This document shows, in pieces, positions 6,994 to 13,666 of a DNA stretch of 23,445 nt. The stretch is from CALMUP01 sp035327305 (GTDB taxonomy: Bacteria > Verrucomicrobiota > Kiritimatiellia > CAIVKH01). The position numbers and the translations under genes were made by a program. The stretch is taken from positions 1 to 23,445 of the forward strand of contig DAOLDL010000046.1 of NCBI GenBank assembly GCA_035327305.1, written 5' to 3'. How positions within the stretch are numbered: the first letter of the stretch is position 1; the number at the start of each line of letters is the position of its first letter. The notes beneath the pieces were generated by a model. The model did no database searches and was not told where the DNA came from. It saw nothing but the letters and a program-made list of their open reading frames with translations.

Positions 6994-8655
6994 TTACCGC
7001 AAGCCGATCAGCTCGCGGGCATGGGTCATGACCGCGGAAGTGACGTCGCGCCCTCCCAGCATTCTGGCAATTTCCTCAACCCGTTGTTCCGAATCGAGTT
7101 TGTCCACTTTCGACAGGGTTCGTTTGTCGCGGACTTCCTTTTTGACGGCAAAGTGTGTGCGTCCCGCCGCGGCGACCTGGGGTAGATGCGTTATGCAAAC
7201 AACCTGACGGGATTTCGCCAGCACGCTTAATTTGCGCCCGATTGCGTTGCCCATTTCGCCTCCGACATTGGCGTCGACTTCGTCAAAAACTAGAACCGGT
7301 ATGCGGTCATGCGCGGCCAACACCGCCTTGGTTGCCAGCATCACGCGGGAGATTTCCCCGCTCGACGCAATGTCACGCAACGGTTTTCCCGCCTCGCCCA
7401 AGTTCGGCGCAAATCCGAACTCCACGTCGTCCATTCCCGAAGACCGGGGATCCGTATCGCTAAGTTCCACGGAAAAAACGCCGTGGGCAAAACCCAGATC
7501 GCGTAAATGTTCCGTGATTTCATCCGCCAACTTCTTTGCGGACTTGTTTCGTTTTGCACGCAAGGCCGCGCCTGCAGAAGACAACTGCCGGGAAACCGTA
7601 TCGCGCTTGGCTTCAAGTTGTTGAAGTTGCTCGCCCCGGGTTTGCAGATCGCTCAAACGTTTTTTGGTTTCTTCCAGAACAGCCAAAGCCGCCAAAACTG
7701 ATCCGCCATACTTCCGTTTGATCTTTTGATAGGCGGCCATGCGTTGTTCCAGCCATTCCTGGCGGGTGGGATCGGTTTCAATATTTTCCAGGCGGCTCGC
7801 AATCTGCGAGGACAATTCCTTGATGCCGATTGCGATAGACTTCGCATCGCTCTTCCAAACTTCGGCATCCGACAGCAAGCCGGACAATTCGTCGGTCATT
7901 TTCTGGACGGTGGCAAGTCGATCGAAAGCGGAGCCATCGGTTTCCGTCAATGCCGATGTAACTCCCTCGCCCAGCTCGCGAATTCGTTGCGCGTGGCTGA
8001 TGGTGCGATGTTCCTCGATCAACTGCTCCTCTTCGCCTTCAACGGGAGCGGCCGACTCGATTTCCTTCACCCGAAATGAAAGCATGTCGATTTGCGCCTC
8101 CACATCCTGATCATTGCCTTGAAGCGACTCTATTTTTTCTTCAACTTCACGAAGCGTGTTCCAGACCTCTCGATACGCCGCGCGTTCTTTTTCGGTGCGG
8201 CCGTAGGCGTCGAGAATCGCCAGTTGTGCATTGCGATTTAACAGAGACTGGTGGTCGTGCGGTCCGTGCATATCCACCAGCAATTCGCCGAGCTGTTTTA
8301 GCGCCTGAATGGTAACCGGGCTGTCGTTAATGGACTGCTGGTTGGCGCCCGAGGCTTTGATCATGCGGCGAATAATCAATTGTCCATCGGTACAGGATTC
8401 AAGGCCTAGCGATTCGAGCAGACGGTTGACGTCATCGGCGTCGGCCAATTCAAAAACCGCCTCGGCGCTACACGAATCCTCGCCGGTGCGGATGATTTTT
8501 TTGTCCGCGCGTTCACCGAGAAGCAAACCGAGGGCGCCGATCAGGATGGATTTTCCCGCGCCGGTTTCACCGGTAATGACATTCAAGCCCGACTCAAAAT
8601 CAATGGCGAGCTTTTCAACGAGAGCGAGATTCTTTACAGAAAGGCGAACAAGCAT
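6994..8655 (-). CDS. recN: DNA repair protein RecN
   Basis: This 553-residue cytoplasmic SMC-like ATPase acts in double-strand break repair. The N-terminal half of the ATPase head has the Walker A motif GETGAGKS (about 29-36) and an ALGLLLGERADKKII segment typical of RecN. The central part (about 160-370) is long helical coiled coil. The C-terminal head carries the ABC signature SSGEISRVMLA and Walker B VLVFDEVDANVGG, followed by QVVCITHLPQVAA. Length is normal for the family. The start is ATG at 8655; no strong ribosome binding site precedes it. The outer-membrane gene lies 72 bp upstream on the same strand, so co-transcription is possible but functionally unexpected. No LexA-type operator was identified. 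Confidence 0.97.
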   Translation of the reverse strand: MLVRLSVKNLALVEKLAIDFESGLNVITGETGAGKSILIGALGLLLGERADKKIIRTGEDSCSAEAVFELADADDVNRLLESLGLESCTDGQLIIRRMIKASGANQQSINDSPVTIQALKQLGELLVDMHGPHDHQSLLNRNAQLAILDAYGRTEKERAAYREVWNTLREVEEKIESLQGNDQDVEAQIDMLSFRVKEIESAAPVEGEEEQLIEEHRTISHAQRIRELGEGVTSALTETDGSAFDRLATVQKMTDELSGLLSDAEVWKSDAKSIAIGIKELSSQIASRLENIETDPTRQEWLEQRMAAYQKIKRKYGGSVLAALAVLEETKKRLSDLQTRGEQLQQLEAKRDTVSRQLSSAGAALRAKRNKSAKKLADEITEHLRDLGFAHGVFSVELSDTDPRSSGMDDVEFGFAPNLGEAGKPLRDIASSGEISRVMLATKAVLAAHDRIPVLVFDEVDANVGGEMGNAIGRKLSVLAKSRQVVCITHLPQVAAAGRTHFAVKKEVRDKRTLSKVDKLDSEQRVEEIARMLGGRDVTSAVMTHARELIGLR

Positions 8656-8727
8656 GCGCGGAAGATAGCCATTGCGATGGAAACTTTCAACACCTGCTTG
8701 TTCGCATATTCACACCCCTTTATTCGC

Positions 8728-9273
8728 CTACCATTTGATGATCAAACCGGCGTTGCCGCCGAAGCCATCCAGTTTTGCATCGGCGGAGATACCTTCGACT
8801 TTTTTGATTTTCAGCCATGTATATTTAGCTTCCACAAACAGGGCGATGTTGTCGGCAAGTTTCAATTCGGCGCCGGCCACGGCGTAATAGCCCACTTCGT
8901 TGTCGATATCGAGGTCGGAACTTAGGCCGCCGGCGGAAATTTCCGCATCCATAATGTAATAACCGGCGCCGCCGCCGATGTAGGGATTAAACTCCGCGCC
9001 GGGCGCCAGATTGAACAAAAGGCCCGCTTCAAGGGGTATGACATCCAACTCGACCTTAATTCCCCCTTCGGAATCTTCGAACTGGAATATGGAGGCCCTC
9101 AACTCCATCGTAATGGCCTGATCCAGTGAAAACTGGAGTTTTGCGCCGATTCCGAATTCATCCTCGGCATCTTTGGTGTCCCAATAGGAGGCGAAGAAAC
9201 CCAGGCCGTTGGCATGGGCGTTCGGCAATATAAACGCCATGGTCATGACCGTCGCAATGAGAGCTTTGTACAT
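8728..9273 (-). CDS. Small outer-membrane beta-barrel protein
   Basis: This 181-residue protein starts with a signal peptide (YKALIATVMTMAFILPNAHA). The mature chain consists of alternating amphipathic strands rich in Gly and aromatic residues, with runs such as AELKLADNIALFVEAKYTWL and FNPYIGGGAGYYI, and ends in the aromatic terminal residue Trp expected of a BAM-recognised beta-barrel. The size fits an OmpW/OmpX or porin-like 8-stranded barrel (DUF-type outer membrane beta-barrel domain); no specific ligand can be named. A strong ribosome binding site (AAAGGAG, 5-6 nt spacing) precedes the ATG. A long hairpin (9310-9346) lies in its leader. Confidence 0.88.
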   Translation of the reverse strand: MYKALIATVMTMAFILPNAHANGLGFFASYWDTKDAEDEFGIGAKLQFSLDQAITMELRASIFQFEDSEGGIKVELDVIPLEAGLLFNLAPGAEFNPYIGGGAGYYIMDAEISAGGLSSDLDIDNEVGYYAVAGAELKLADNIALFVEAKYTWLKIKKVEGISADAKLDGFGGNAGLIIKW

Positions 9274-9309
9274 ATACTACTCCTTTAATGTTTGCACGTT
9301 TTGCTGACA

Positions 9310-9346
9310 CCTCCCCGGCAATGGCACCCGCGCATTCCCGGCGAGG
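9310..9346 (-). promoter_or_regulatory. Imperfect 14-bp hairpin in the leader of the outer-membrane gene
   Basis: Positions 9310-9323 and 9333-9346 form 12 pairs out of 14 with two mismatches and a 9-nt loop. It lies about 37 nt upstream of the minus-strand start at 9273 and downstream of the promoter proposed at 9348-9377, so it would fold in the 5' untranslated RNA. A role in mRNA stability or translation control is possible; it does not match a riboswitch I recognise. The right arm GGCGAGGCTTT resembles the conserved flank of the REP-like repeats. Confidence 0.4.
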
Positions 9347-9347
9347 C

Positions 9348-9377
9348 TTTATGGAATGAAACAGGGAACAGGAACAA
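9348..9377 (-). promoter_or_regulatory. Putative sigma-70 promoter for the outer-membrane gene
   Basis: On the minus strand TTGTTC (9377-9372) and CATAAA (9353-9348) are separated by 18 bp. Transcription would begin near 9341 and give a leader of about 70 nt holding the hairpin at 9310-9346. Both boxes are only partial matches to consensus. Confidence 0.3.
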
Positions 9378-9429
9378 TCCACAAGCTATAATTCTCTGAT
9401 TACCGGATAAACCCTGCGTTCCAGATAAT

Positions 9430-9462
9430 CGGTTGTATGCAACCGCACGGTTCATGTATGAT
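9430..9462 (+). promoter_or_regulatory. Putative promoter with overlapping CGGTTG/CAACCG operator
   Basis: TTGTAT (9433-9438) and TATGAT (9457-9462) with an 18-bp spacer make a good sigma-70 promoter, with transcription starting about 23 nt before the symporter ATG. The -35 is embedded in the inverted repeat CGGTTG-TATG-CAACCG (9430-9445), and a third CAACCG half-site follows at 9466-9471. This suggests repressor binding over the promoter. Confidence 0.5.
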
Positions 9463-9491
9463 GCTCAACCGAAAGAAATGAGTATTCGAGC

Positions 9492-10922
9492 ATGGTAAAA
9501 ATCTGGGAACCGAAAGCATCACAGGGAAGCACCGCGCCGTTTTTGGTAAGGCATCATTATGTCCTGCTGGCCGGTTTTTTTATTCTCGCCGCCCTGGTGG
9601 CATTTGGCCCGGCGCCGGAAGGATTGACGGCCAACGCCCAACGCGTCATGGGCGTTTTCGTTCTTTGCGCCTGCTTGTGGGTGACCGGCCTGATTCCCCT
9701 GCAAATCACGTCGATGCTGGCCATCATCCTGCTTCCACTTTTGAAAATCATGTCCAGCGCGGAAGCCTTTTCACTGTTTGGCAACCAGGCCGTATTCTTT
9801 ATTCTCGGCGCATTTATTCTTTCCGCGGCGTTGATTGATTGCGGATTGTCGACGCGGTTAACCTGCCTGGCTCTTAACAAATTCAGCGCATCGCCGTTGA
9901 TGTTGCGGGACTCCATTCTGTTCATCGGCGCTTTCGCCAGCTTTTGGATGAGCGAACACGCCGTGGCGGCTATGTTGTTTCCCATCGTACTTAACATAGT
10001 TCGTGCGTTTGGCCTAAAACCGATGGAAAGCCGGTTTGGACAGAGTTTCTTTTTTGCCTTGGCGTGGGGTTGTATCATCGGAGGCATCGCGACCTACCTG
10101 GGCGGCGCGCGCAATCCGCTGGCCGCCGGAATCCTGTTTGCCGAGCGCGGTATCGACATAAGCTTCATGCGGCTGTTGAGCGCATCCTTTCCGATCGTGC
10201 TGGTCATGCTTGCCTGTGCGTGGGGAATTTTGCGGATATGTTTTCCGCTGGAAAAAGTGGACATGATCATGGCCCGAGACCAGCTTCACAAGGAAATCGA
10301 ACAGATCGGACCGCTTTCCCGCCGGGAAATCAGGGTCGGCCTGGTTTCCCTCGCCACGATTCTGGCCTGGATATTCGCATTCAAATTGGTGGGACTGGCC
10401 ACCATCGCGTTGCTGGCCGTGGCACTGCTTTTCATGTTGCGATTGGTCAAGTGGTCGGAAATCGAAAGCAATGTGAACTGGGGTATTATTCTCATGTATG
10501 GCGGGGCGATTGCCCTCGGCTCGGCGTTGCACACCTCCGGCGCGTCGTTGTGGATTGTCGAGAATACACTTGGGGAACACAACCTCACGCCGTTTCAGCT
10601 TATCCTGATTATTGGCATTCTTTCTCTTGTTCTGACTGAATTCATCAGCAACGCCGCCGTGGTCTCGGTCATGATGCCAATCGGACTTGGACTGGCCTCC
10701 ACCTCCGGCTTGTCGTACGAGGCGGTAACGCTTGCCATCGCATTGCCTTCCGGTTTGTCTTATGTATTGCCAATGGGTACGCCGGCCACGGCCATTGCCT
10801 ATAGCGCGGGATACATTTCCCGCTGGCGCTTTATCAAATATGGCTTGCTCATGAACTCCTTGAGCCTGCTGGCCTTTATCCTTGTCACCTGGCTGTACTG
10901 GCCATTGATCGGCCTGAACTGA
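9492..10922 (+). CDS. SLC13/DASS-family sodium/anion symporter
   Basis: This 476-residue inner-membrane protein has about 11-12 hydrophobic helices and the divalent anion:Na+ symporter fold. The second conserved clamshell motif is SNA (S386-N387-A388) in TEFISNAAVVSVMMP. The first, normally SNT, reads S154-E155-H156 in FWMSEHAVAAMLFP, which would place charged side chains in the sodium/substrate site. The C-terminal signature GLSYVLPMGTPATAIAYSAGYI is well preserved. Likely substrates are di- or tricarboxylates or sulfate, but the altered motif prevents a firm choice. The start ATG at 9492 has only a weak ribosome binding site. It is followed after 19 bp by the deacetylase gene, probably in one transcript. 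Confidence 0.92.
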   Translation: MVKIWEPKASQGSTAPFLVRHHYVLLAGFFILAALVAFGPAPEGLTANAQRVMGVFVLCACLWVTGLIPLQITSMLAIILLPLLKIMSSAEAFSLFGNQAVFFILGAFILSAALIDCGLSTRLTCLALNKFSASPLMLRDSILFIGAFASFWMSEHAVAAMLFPIVLNIVRAFGLKPMESRFGQSFFFALAWGCIIGGIATYLGGARNPLAAGILFAERGIDISFMRLLSASFPIVLVMLACAWGILRICFPLEKVDMIMARDQLHKEIEQIGPLSRREIRVGLVSLATILAWIFAFKLVGLATIALLAVALLFMLRLVKWSEIESNVNWGIILMYGGAIALGSALHTSGASLWIVENTLGEHNLTPFQLILIIGILSLVLTEFISNAAVVSVMMPIGLGLASTSGLSYEAVTLAIALPSGLSYVLPMGTPATAIAYSAGYISRWRFIKYGLLMNSLSLLAFILVTWLYWPLIGLN

Positions 10923-10941
10923 CCGAAACCGCGGATACACC

Positions 10942-11916
10942 ATGGAGGCTTTTCTTCATACCGGACTGGTCGCAGACCCGATCAGCAAACAGCATCTTCC
11001 CGGCTGGTCCGATCCGGAATGCCCCGAACGCTACGACGCCTCCTACCTCGCGTTGTGCCGATCGGGACTGATCGATCACCTTCAGAAAATCCCGTGTCGC
11101 ATGGCGCTTGATGAAGAACTGCTATTGTGCCATGACCAGCGGTATGTGGATTTAGTGAAGCGTGAAATTCTCTCGGGGCAACCATGGCTAAGCACGGGCG
11201 ATACAGCGTTAAGCCCGCAATCGCTGGATACAGCACGGTATGCGGTCGGTGGCGTGCTAAATGCGGTGGATGCCACATTCGAAGGCAAGGTGAAGAATGC
11301 ATTTTGTATTGTGCGTCCGCCCGGCCATCACGCGACCCGAGACGCCGGCATGGGGTTTTGTATTTTCAACAACATCGCACTGGCCGCCCGGCACGCACAA
11401 AAGCATCATGAAATCAAACGCGTGCTGATTGTCGACTGGGACATACATCACGGAAATGGTACCCAGGATATCTTTTACGAGGACGGGAGCGTTTTTTACT
11501 TCAGCGTGCATCAATCTCCGCTCTATCCTGGAACCGGAAGCGCCGGGGAAACCGGGCGCGGGGAGGGACGCGGCACCACGATGAACATTCCCCTGCCCCG
11601 AGGATCCGGACGGCAGGAAATCATGAATGCCTTTCGCTCCGACCTGCTTCCCGCGATGGAGGAATTTAATCCGGAGTTTATCCTTATTTCCGCCGGATTC
11701 GATTCGCGCGCCGGTGATCCGCTGGGTGAGTTCACCTTGAGCGACAATGATTTTGCGGACATGACACGCCTGTTGATGTCACTGGCGAATCATTATGCCA
11801 ACGGTAAAATTGTTTCCGTGCTTGAAGGCGGCTACAACTTGAGCGGATTGGCTTCCGCAGTCGTCGCACATGTCCGTGAATTGGCGGGAATATCGCCCGC
11901 GGAAAAAGAAGTGTAG
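10942..11916 (+). CDS. Histone deacetylase family protein (AcuC/HDAC-like)
   Basis: This 324-residue cytoplasmic zinc amidohydrolase belongs to the arginase/deacetylase superfamily. The active-site set is complete: RPPGHH with H129/H130, the zinc ligands D167 and H169 in VDWDIHHGNG, D254 in SAGFD, and the transition-state Tyr298 in LEGGYN. Bacterial members deacetylate acetyl-lysine proteins (AcuC), acetylpolyamines or other amides; the exact substrate is not clear. The start ATGGAGG has no strong ribosome binding site and lies 19 bp after the symporter stop, suggesting coupled expression. The length is typical. Confidence 0.95.
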   Translation: MEAFLHTGLVADPISKQHLPGWSDPECPERYDASYLALCRSGLIDHLQKIPCRMALDEELLLCHDQRYVDLVKREILSGQPWLSTGDTALSPQSLDTARYAVGGVLNAVDATFEGKVKNAFCIVRPPGHHATRDAGMGFCIFNNIALAARHAQKHHEIKRVLIVDWDIHHGNGTQDIFYEDGSVFYFSVHQSPLYPGTGSAGETGRGEGRGTTMNIPLPRGSGRQEIMNAFRSDLLPAMEEFNPEFILISAGFDSRAGDPLGEFTLSDNDFADMTRLLMSLANHYANGKIVSVLEGGYNLSGLASAVVAHVRELAGISPAEKEV

Positions 11917-11971
11917 TTGACGCTCCTCTTCTTCGCCACCGACCTTCTTTTATGTGGAAGCCGGAAAACCG

Positions 11972-12016
11972 TGCGCCACACGGTGGCGCTACTACACCAT
12001 GAAAGGCTCGCCCTCC
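11972..12016. repeat. REP-like hairpin element, copy 2
   Basis: This is the second copy of the element at 6922-6966, in the same orientation. The stem-loop GCGCCAC-ACG-GTGGCGC occupies 11973-11989, and CTAC at 11992-11995 reads GTAG on the minus strand. The distal part, GGCTCGCCCTCCGG (12005-12018), resembles one side of the hairpin at 18986-19008. Again it sits between convergent gene ends (deacetylase and the zinc-ribbon/EIIA gene). Confidence 0.75.
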
Positions 12017-12031
12017 GGGACAGCAGTCACA

Positions 12032-12919
12032 TCAGGTAATGGATAGCCGCGTGGTTTTCACCAACGCTTTCCACAGATCTTCCTGGGAGTCCGCCGCCAG
12101 CAATAAATCACGTGACGATTCTTCGCGGAATGTCTGGGTCAATCCGGCAAGCAAACGAAGATAAAACGCGCTGGCCGCCGTCGGAATGGATATGAAAAAG
12201 ATCACCTTGGTCAGGGTGCGGGCGGAGTCATTGAATTTCACACCTTTGGGCAGGGTGGCCAAGGCAAGGGAAAGTCCGCCACCTTCCACGCCGCGCACGT
12301 GGGGAAAGGCAAGGCCTTGATCGACCGCCGTGCTGGCGATCACTTCGCGACGTATCGATTCCTCCAGCAGGCGTTTCCCGTGATCGACGAAATTCTGTTT
12401 TTCCATCATCATGCAGATTTGTTCCAACGCTTCATCACGTGTTTTCGCTTTGATGTGCGGCATCATAAGCGTGGGTGAGCTGAACCGGGCCACGCCGATT
12501 TTCGGCGGCTCACTGCGAAGTTTCTTGGGGGTGGCAACGCGACGTGGCGCCGACTCGGGGAAATACAAATAACGCGCACAACTCGGGCAGTGATACAACG
12601 CATCCGCGGCGTGAACGGCATGCACCTGGCTGACCGGGATCATCATGCCGCACGCGGAGCAAACACCTTTGGAGATGGGCACAATCGCCAACCCCACCTT
12701 TTTCCACATTTTTTCAAAATGACTGCGGTTTTCGACCGGCAAATCTTCAAGAAATTGCTGAATCGAAGCATCCAGGGCGGAAAGACGCGATCCCGGCATC
12801 GAGGCCTGCTGTTGTTCCCGGGCAAAAATCAGGTCCTGAAGCTGGATCATGTGATTGATCAAGCGAAGGGTTTTTCCGTTGGTTAATTCGGCAGGCGCGG
12901 CTTTTTTTGTATTACTCAA
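12032..12919 (-). CDS. Zinc-ribbon / PTS EIIA(Ntr)-like fusion protein
   Basis: The 295-residue protein has an N-terminal helical, probably coiled-coil segment (about 15-75). A C4 zinc ribbon follows with C87-S-A-C90 and C111-P-S-C114, similar to the C4-type zinc ribbon (DUF164/CdsZ-like) ending in CARYLYF. A basic, Pro-rich linker (about 121-145) leads to a C-terminal EIIA domain of the PtsN type (about 150-295). The expected phospho-accepting histidine is H207 in GLAFPHVRG. The start is TTG at 12919, supported by GGAG seven bases upstream; the first internal ATG is Met24. It is divergent from a second EIIA gene. It probably senses or relays phosphorylation to a target rather than transporting sugar; zinc or nucleic-acid binding is inference. 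Confidence 0.88.
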   Translation of the reverse strand: MSNTKKAAPAELTNGKTLRLINHMIQLQDLIFAREQQQASMPGSRLSALDASIQQFLEDLPVENRSHFEKMWKKVGLAIVPISKGVCSACGMMIPVSQVHAVHAADALYHCPSCARYLYFPESAPRRVATPKKLRSEPPKIGVARFSSPTLMMPHIKAKTRDEALEQICMMMEKQNFVDHGKRLLEESIRREVIASTAVDQGLAFPHVRGVEGGGLSLALATLPKGVKFNDSARTLTKVIFFISIPTAASAFYLRLLAGLTQTFREESSRDLLLAADSQEDLWKALVKTTRLSIT

Positions 12920-13071
12920 GGTCGTTCTCCATCTAAATCAGCTTTCATTACTACAACAACCAACCCCATCGACGCAATGGCGATGACGGCCAAACCCGAA
13001 ATTAGCCGCCGGACCGCGGAACCCCCAGCTCCGAATCGGGCAAAATCGGGTGGAAAAGTGAAATTGTACTA

Positions 13072-13100
13072 TTGACCACGAGACCTTTTGGGAGGATGAT
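13072..13100 (+). promoter_or_regulatory. Putative sigma-70 promoter for the EIIA gene
   Basis: TTGACC (13072-13077) and GATGAT (13095-13100) with a 17-bp spacer lie 28 bp before the start codon. Transcription would begin near 13107, just upstream of the ribosome binding site AGGAG (13117-13121; 6-nt spacing to ATG 13128). Confidence 0.4.
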
Positions 13101-13127
13101 TGCCGTTTCATTTTTCAGGAGCGACGC

Positions 13128-13598
13128 ATGAACCCGAAGCGCGTGCTATCAAAAGAAACAATTGTAATGAGATTGAAAAGCAACTCCAAGGATGGAGTGA
13201 TCGAAGAGCTTATCGATGTGCTGGTGGCGTCCGGTAAAATACAGGACCGCAAAGCCGCGCTGAAAGCTGTCGTGGACCGCGAGAAGAAAATGTCCACCGG
13301 CCTCCAGAACGGCATCGCCATACCCCACGGCAAAACCGACACAATCGAAAGCCTGGTGGCGGCCATTGGCATTTGCCCGGATGGCATCGCCTTCGAGTCC
13401 CTGGATGGCTTGCCCGCGCAAATTATCCTGCTGACCGTCTCGCCGGCCAGCCGGACCGGTCCGCATATCCAGTTCCTGGCCGACGTCAGCCGCGTATTGC
13501 ACAACGAAGAAACCCGCAAACGGGTCTTGAGCGCCTCCACGGAGGAGGACGTTCTCGATCTGTTGTCCAGCGAAGGTTCATCCGCCCCGTCCACTTGA
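13128..13598 (+). CDS. PTS EIIA(Ntr)-like regulatory protein
   Basis: This 156-residue protein is a single EIIA type-2 domain of the nitrogen-PTS (PtsN) family. The phospho-accepting histidine is H67 in the classical motif GLQNGIAIPHGK. The family usually regulates transporters and kinases through its phosphorylation state instead of moving sugar itself. No EI or HPr gene is in the window, so the phosphate donor must lie elsewhere or be absent. A strong AGGAG site precedes ATG 13128. It is followed after 68 bp by a SulP transporter, a plausible target. The partner zinc-ribbon/EIIA gene is divergent. Confidence 0.94.
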   Translation: MNPKRVLSKETIVMRLKSNSKDGVIEELIDVLVASGKIQDRKAALKAVVDREKKMSTGLQNGIAIPHGKTDTIESLVAAIGICPDGIAFESLDGLPAQIILLTVSPASRTGPHIQFLADVSRVLHNEETRKRVLSASTEEDVLDLLSSEGSSAPST

Positions 13599-13612
13599 CC
13601 GGACGCTCCGGT

Positions 13613-13661
13613 TTTCCAACAACTGGAAATCGTGTCGCCACGAATTTCCAATGATTGGAAA
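13613..13661. promoter_or_regulatory. Tandem pair of 17-bp palindromes before the SulP gene
   Basis: Two palindromes with consensus TTTCCAANNANTGGAAA occur at 13613-13629 and 13645-13661, matching each other at 14 of 17 positions. Their spacing is exactly 32 bp, about three helical turns, so two protein dimers would sit on the same DNA face. The second covers the ribosome-binding region (GGAAA) of the transporter start at 13667. This looks like an operator controlling transport, or a repeated element of this genome; no regulator gene is adjacent. Confidence 0.6.
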
Positions 13662-13666
13662 AAATT

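Noticed and set aside
9387..9392. Perfect TATAAT on the plus strand between the outer-membrane and symporter genes
   Set aside because: No -35-like sequence lies 16-18 bp upstream, and the TTGTAT-18-TATGAT pair closer to the gene is better.
10014..10943. 309-residue minus-strand ORF opposite the symporter gene
   Set aside because: It is the shadow of a conserved transporter; its Gln/Arg/Gly-rich translation shows no membrane segment or motif.
12931..12959. Promoter-like TTGTTG-17-TTAGAT on the minus strand before the zinc-ribbon/EIIA gene
   Set aside because: Transcription would begin near 12924, downstream of the GGAG ribosome site (12930-12927) needed for the TTG start, so it cannot serve this start codon.
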